Positions 59,290-64,000 of a stretch of DNA of 64,000 bases are shown here, piece after piece; the first letter of the stretch is position 1, and each line of letters opens with the position of its first letter. The notes under the pieces were generated by a model. The model saw only the letters and a program-made list of their open reading frames with translations, did no database searches and had not been told where the DNA came from. The DNA is from Mytilus californianus (taxonomy: Eukaryota; Mollusca; Bivalvia; Mytilida; Mytilidae): NCBI RefSeq assembly GCF_021869535.1, contig NW_026262668.1, positions 12,756,348 to 12,820,347 of the forward strand, read 5' to 3'. A program made the translations under genes and the position numbers.

Positions 59290-60204
59290 ATTTGTACATC
59301 GATGGTTTTTTCCAATAATATGGCTTAATGTAAATTGTTCTAAAACCTTGAAAAAATGGACATTTGAGGATGAAATGAAACTCATTCTCTATATCATTTT
59401 TACAAAAAGTACATGTTCTATTATTTCTTGTTATACCATAAAATCTTCCATTTTCTATAGCTAAGTTGTGGCTACTTAATCTTATTTTTGTTATACATGT
59501 TTTGTAAACCTTAGAATTGGTTTACATAAATAAAATTGCAGACAAAAATTATCTAACATATATTTATAATTAGAACATTTTTGAGAAGTAAACAACTGAG
59601 CATCAAGTTCTTGATTAAGACAATCATACATGATGATCCGTTGCTTTATAACAGCAAAATATACATCAGGCAAGTCTGAAATAAGGTTTTGGCTATACCA
59701 TACATCACCTAAACTTATAACAAAGAGTTCATTCTTTATAAAATACAACCAGTTACACTTATTATTTGGACATCTCTCTAATTCGCAATATAAGTAATTG
59801 TAACAATTTTTCAATATACAGTTAGAAGTATTTAGCAATTTAAACCAATATTTGAAAATCTTGCATTTTCTTGTGAAAATAAGAGGCAATCTACCTAGTT
59901 CTTGATATATCATAACATTGTTAGTAGACAATTTTACACCAAGTATATTTTTACAATAGTTCATGTGGACTCTCTCTATTGCCGGGGCTTTATGTGCACC
60001 CCATATTTCGCTTGCATAACTCAATAAAGAATTGATATAAGTATCAAAAAGAGATAACAAAGTGACATAATTTAAAAACATACTTTTGACATTTCTTCTT
60101 AAGGCAAACTTATTGATTAAAATAAATAATTTGCTTAAAATTAAACAGGAAATGCTACTTCTTACAAATTCTTTTTTTGTAAAAAAACTAAAGAGCTTAT
60201 TCAC
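59290..60204 (-). pseudogene. LINE RT C-terminal fragment (family B)
   Basis: The 237-codon frame has 'SLLSYASEIWG', 'IERVHMNYCKNILG' and 'IYQELGRLPL', the post-RT region of LINE proteins. A second frame downstream has 'CTFCKNDIENEFHFILKC', a Cys/His cluster. It aligns by eye with family A (60644-62795) but is a different family. The catalytic part is missing. Confidence 0.7.
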
Positions 60205-60643
60205 CTTGCATGTATATGAAAAACCAAAATATTTTTTAATGAGTCACGAAAATGTTCTTATTGCAGTACATCAATCTCATTAAAAAATATCAGGTGACTG
60301 ATACATGATCCTGATAGCCTCTAATTAAAATTAGACTATTTCAAGGGTTTATTCCCGATTGTCCCACTTTTTAAAATTTTAGAGTTCTGATAGTCCCACA
60401 TGAAAAGTTCTGATTGTCCGACATTATTTTTATATTTTAAATCTTCTTAAATAAACAATGTAATTGTTGTTTGTTTTGCAATATCAAGTTAAAATACATT
60501 ATTACATCAGCATTCTAGTGAATGAATGATTTTATTCTAATAAACTAGTACATAGCTACAGAGAAAATAACAGTTCATATATAATACATATTATGTTTCG
60601 CATGTGTGAAAATAAATAACAATATAATAATATTACAGTTCCT

Positions 60644-62795
60644 CTAACCAGGAGGACAGACTTTCAATGATATGTATCGTATAAATCTACAAAATTTTTC
60701 TAGTTCAACAACATTTTCAGATGAGAATATATGATTAAATTTAATAATGTAAGCATTTTTGTTACAATAATGTGGTAAATATTTTTCTCTTTCTATGTTG
60801 AAAAAATTGCATGACATTATGTAGTGAAATTCATCGCCAATATCTGTAGAGCTGCAGAGGTGACAAGACCTTTCTGATCTCGGAATAGTTTGCCACCTTC
60901 CCGTCTCCACTGGCAAACGATGATTTCCACATCTAAATTTACACAAAGTATATAAAAAATTAAAAGGCAAAATCGATAAATACTTTTCAAATTTAAATTC
61001 GGTCTTGTAAATTCTATAACATAAACTTTTCGAGGATTGATGTAAATCTGCAAACTAGTCTTGTCGAAATTGGTCTTTTAGCTTTTGCTCAATACTTAAT
61101 TTTATTTGTTAAAATAATCTTGGCAATGCCATACATTTGACATGCCACATTCATCAAATATTTTCTTAATTTAATAAATAACATCCATTTATTTCCAATA
61201 CCATAATTGTTACAATTAATGTATAATAGTTTATAAAGTAAACAGGATAATTTATCTTCATTTGTATTATCAAGAAGGCGACACCAAAAGTTGATCATTC
61301 GTAGTTTAGCATATAAAGAAATAGGGTATCTCCCAAGTTCTCCATAAATCATTAAACTTGGAGTCGAGTTTTTAAGTTTTAAAATGTGCTTACAGAATTT
61401 CAAATGCACTCGCTCAAGTATATCAAAATTTTCGTATCCCCAAATTTCAGCCCCGTATAGAAGAATGGGTACAACAGCTTTATCAAACATATTTAGTTGG
61501 CATTCAGTCGATAAGTCACTGTGGTTTAATCTGCTCTTCTTGATAACACTGTACATAGCTTTAGTTGCTTGGTCTCGTAAATATTTCCTAGTTTCGAAAA
61601 AAGATGCACTTCTAGAGAAAATAACACCAAGGTATTTATAATGTTTAACTATCTCTATTTCTTCTTTTTCAATATAAAACTTCAAATTATTTGATATTCT
61701 TCCTCTTGTAAAAACCATCACTTTGGTTTTGCTAACATTGATTCCTAATTTCCAATTATTACAATACTGTGAAAAATTATTTAAAAGTAACTGTAAATCT
61801 GAACTTGATTCAGCAAGTAAAATAGTATCATCGGCATATAATAATACAAACAGTTTAAGGTATATATTTAGTTCATTTTCTATATCCAATGTTAAAGATT
61901 GTACACCACTAATGTTAACATTTTCTAAGTACTGCTGCAAATCGTTCAAATATAGAGAGAATAACAAAGGAGACAGATTTTCCCCTTGTCGAACACCTAT
62001 TTCACTTGCAAACATGTCAGATAAATTATTATTATGTACAATACGTGATTTAACATCATCATACATATTTTTAACAACTCTAAGAAACTTTCCTTTTACA
62101 TTATTCAAAAGGAGTTTATATAATAAAGAATTACGGTGTACAAAACCAAAGGCCTTTTTAAAATCTACAAAAGCGCAAAAAAGCTTTTTCTTTTTAACAC
62201 TGAGAAGTTCAAAAAGTGCATATAAAGAAAAATATGATCCGTAGTAGAGTAACCATGTCGGAAGCCGGCTTGATTTTCATTTAATATATTCAATTCATCA
62301 ACGAATAATCCCAACCTGTCATTAAGAATAGATGTAAATATTTTTCCTAAGCACAATAAAGTTATCGGTCTATAATTTTTTGGATCTAATTTGCACCCCT
62401 TGTTCTTAAATATTGGTATCACATTACCAATAAGCCAGGTTTCCGGCAATATACCCGTACCAAAAATAAGATTAAACAATTTTATGTATATATCAATCAT
62501 ACTGTCTAGAGATGAAGCAATGTATTCATTAATGATTTGATCTGCCCCAGGCGATTTATTATTCTTCGCCTTTTTAACAGCTTTTAAAATTTCTTCTCGT
62601 GTAATAACACAATTAAGTGTGTCATCGTCATAAGATGAACTCACATCATTTTCAATTATGTATTCATCTTCAAACTTGTTCTTATTCAAATCTTTAAAAA
62701 AAATCAAATAATGTTCCAATAGATATATTGCTTTTTTCTCTTTGACGTCCCTTATTAAACAATTTCCAAAATTCTTTTGGATTTTTATTTTTCAA
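60644..62795 (-). pseudogene. Non-LTR retrotransposon (LINE) RT, family A
   Basis: From the 5' side: 'KNPKEFWKLF', 'NNKSPGADQI', 'KNYRPITLL', 'NENQAGFRHGYST', 'AFVDFKKAF' (motif A), 'GVRQGENLSP', 'LLYADDT' (active site), then 'IVPILLYGAEIWG'-type and 'CHLCSSTDIGDEFHYIMSC'. One frameshift lies near 62228, and a TAG near 61040 replaces a likely Trp. The catalytic residues are present but the ORF is broken. The clade is not assigned. The 5' continuation is displaced to 63899-64000 by an inserted element. Confidence 0.8.
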
Positions 62796-63898
62796 TTTTT
62801 GTCGAGCCTACGACTTTTGTCGCAGAAAGCTCGACATAGGGATAGTGATCCGGCGGCGGCGGCTACGGCGGCGGCGGCGGCGGCGTTAGCTCACTTCTTA
62901 AAAGCTTTATATTTTAGAAGGTGGAAGACCTGGATGCTTCATACTTTGTATATGGATGCCTTATGTTACGAAGTTTCCGTCAGTCACATGTCCAATGTCC
63001 TTGACGTCATTTTCATGGTTCAGTGACTACTTGAAAAAAAAGTTATCATTTTTTGTAATGTTAAATTCTCTCTTATTATAAGTAGTAGGATAACTATATT
63101 TGGTATGTGCGTACCTTGCAAGGTCCTCGTGCCCGTCAGACAGTTTTCACTTGACCTCGACCTTATTTCATGGATCAGTGAACAAGGTTAAGTTTTGATG
63201 GTCAAGTCCATATCTCAGATACTATAAGCAATAGGTCAAATATATTCGGTGTATGGAAGGACTGTAAGGTGTACATGTCCAACTGGTAGGTGTCATCTGA
63301 CCTTGACCTCATTTTCATGGTTCAGTGGTTATAGTTAAGTTTTTGTGTTTTGGTCTGTTTTTCGTATACTGTATGCAATAGGTCTAATATATTTGGTGTA
63401 TAGAATGATTGTAAGGTGTACATGTCTTGCTGGCAGGTGTCATTTGACCTTGACCTCATTCTCATGGTTTAGTGGTCAAAGTTAAGATTTTGAGTTTTGT
63501 TCTTTTTTTCTAATACTATATGCATTAGGTCAACTATATTTGGTGTATGGAAATATTTTATGATCTATATGTCAGTCGCGCAGGTTTTATTTGACCTTGA
63601 TCTCATTTTCACAGTTCATTGCTCAGTGTTAAGTTTTTGTGTTTTGGTCTGTTTTTCTTAAACTATAAGCAAAAGGTCAACTATATTTGTTGTATGGAAG
63701 AATTGTTAGCTGTACATGCCTGCCTGGCATGGTTCATCTGACCTTGACCTCATTTTCATGGTTCATTGGTCAATGTTTAGTTTTCTTGGTTAATGTTAAG
63801 TTTATGTGACAGTTGTAATAAAGCTTTATATTTAGGAATATCAACACAATATCAGTGATTAGTAAAGAAGGCGAGACATTTTAGCGTGTGCACTCTTG
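62796..63898 (+). mobile_element. Element with a tandem-repeat core inserted in the LINE
   Basis: It begins with a hairpin ('gtcgagcc...gctcgac', 62801-62835), then a CGG tract (62850-62885), then about five diverged units of roughly 140 bp built around 'tttgaccttgacctcatttt' and 'atatttggtgtatgga', and ends 'ggcgagacattttagcgtgtgcactcttg'. I recognise the ends as a common bivalve repeat. It has no coding capacity. Tandem-core elements with hairpins in bivalves have been linked to Helitrons, but the Helitron CTRR end is not evident here. Confidence 0.75.
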
Positions 63899-64000
63899 TT
63901 TCATATTGTCACTCATATCTGCATTAAATTTCTTAATATTTTCATCCATCACTTTCTTTTAATATATCTCACTCGGTGCAATCTTTCTTTAAAAATATTT
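63899..64000 (-). pseudogene. LINE family A, 5' continuation
   Basis: The minus-strand frame reads 'DENIKKFNADMSDNMK' up to the element boundary. Removing the element gives in-frame continuation into 'LKNKNPKEFW' at 62795. The sequence runs off the window. Confidence 0.6.

Noticed and set aside
61723-62244. 173-residue plus-strand frame
   Set aside because: Antisense shadow of the LINE RT; the minus strand carries the YADDT and motif A residues.
62796-63898. Confident assignment as a Helitron
   Set aside because: A hairpin and no obvious target duplication fit, but neither end shows a clear 5'-TC and 3'-CTRR pair in either orientation.

Overview
The window is eukaryotic DNA: AT-rich, with spliced genes and dense interspersed repeats. 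It most likely comes from a bivalve, and probably a mussel (Mytilus-like). Evidence is the recurring short-repeat ends that read 'gttgtctcattggcaatcat' (about 19.3 kb, 24.3 kb, 50.0 kb), which I recognise from mussel genomes, and immune-type gene families typical of bivalves. No rRNA, tRNA, CRISPR array or bacterial operon was seen.

Layout. 1-1.1 kb: a tandem array of about 166 bp units ending in a GACG-rich tract and a strong hairpin. 4.4-18.2 kb, minus strand: a spliced gene (six exons with matching phases, about 552 aa) whose first coding exon is a HEPN-type domain with an RN-x3-H motif. Its introns are full of repeats. 18.3-25.3 kb: repeats, including a 62 bp tandem array with exact spacing. 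25.5-32.5 kb, minus strand: a two-exon Mab-21/cGAS-like gene with a frameshift in exon 1. Its 5 kb intron holds, on the plus strand, an intact 834-codon DDE-transposase-like gene flanked by at least eight copies of a 14 bp motif. 35.0-49.3 kb: an old plus-strand Penelope-like retroelement (PLE) split by an insertion of three near-identical, head-to-tail, minus-strand PLE units of about 3.83 kb plus a partial fourth. 51.3-57.0 kb, minus strand: a five-exon secreted lectin gene (signal peptide, PAN/apple-like, Cys-rich linker, sushi, F-type lectin; 346 aa). 59.3-64 kb: two decayed LINE fragments on the minus strand. One of them is interrupted by an element with a tandem-repeat core.

Most notable system. 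The PLE units carry an N-terminal GIY-YIG endonuclease, then a CxC linker, then the reverse transcriptase. This is the permuted order described for the Naiad clade. Several in-frame UGA codons fall exactly where related sequences have Cys, including one zinc-ligand position of the endonuclease. The 3' region of each unit can fold into a SECIS-like hairpin (AUGA/UGAU quartet, 12 nt helix strand, AAA apical loop). This fits a selenocysteine-encoding retrotransposon family, although these particular copies are broken by a UAA and by frameshifts.

Exon joins were worked out by eye from splice-site consensus and phase, and no transcript evidence was available. Family calls rest on motif recognition without database searches.
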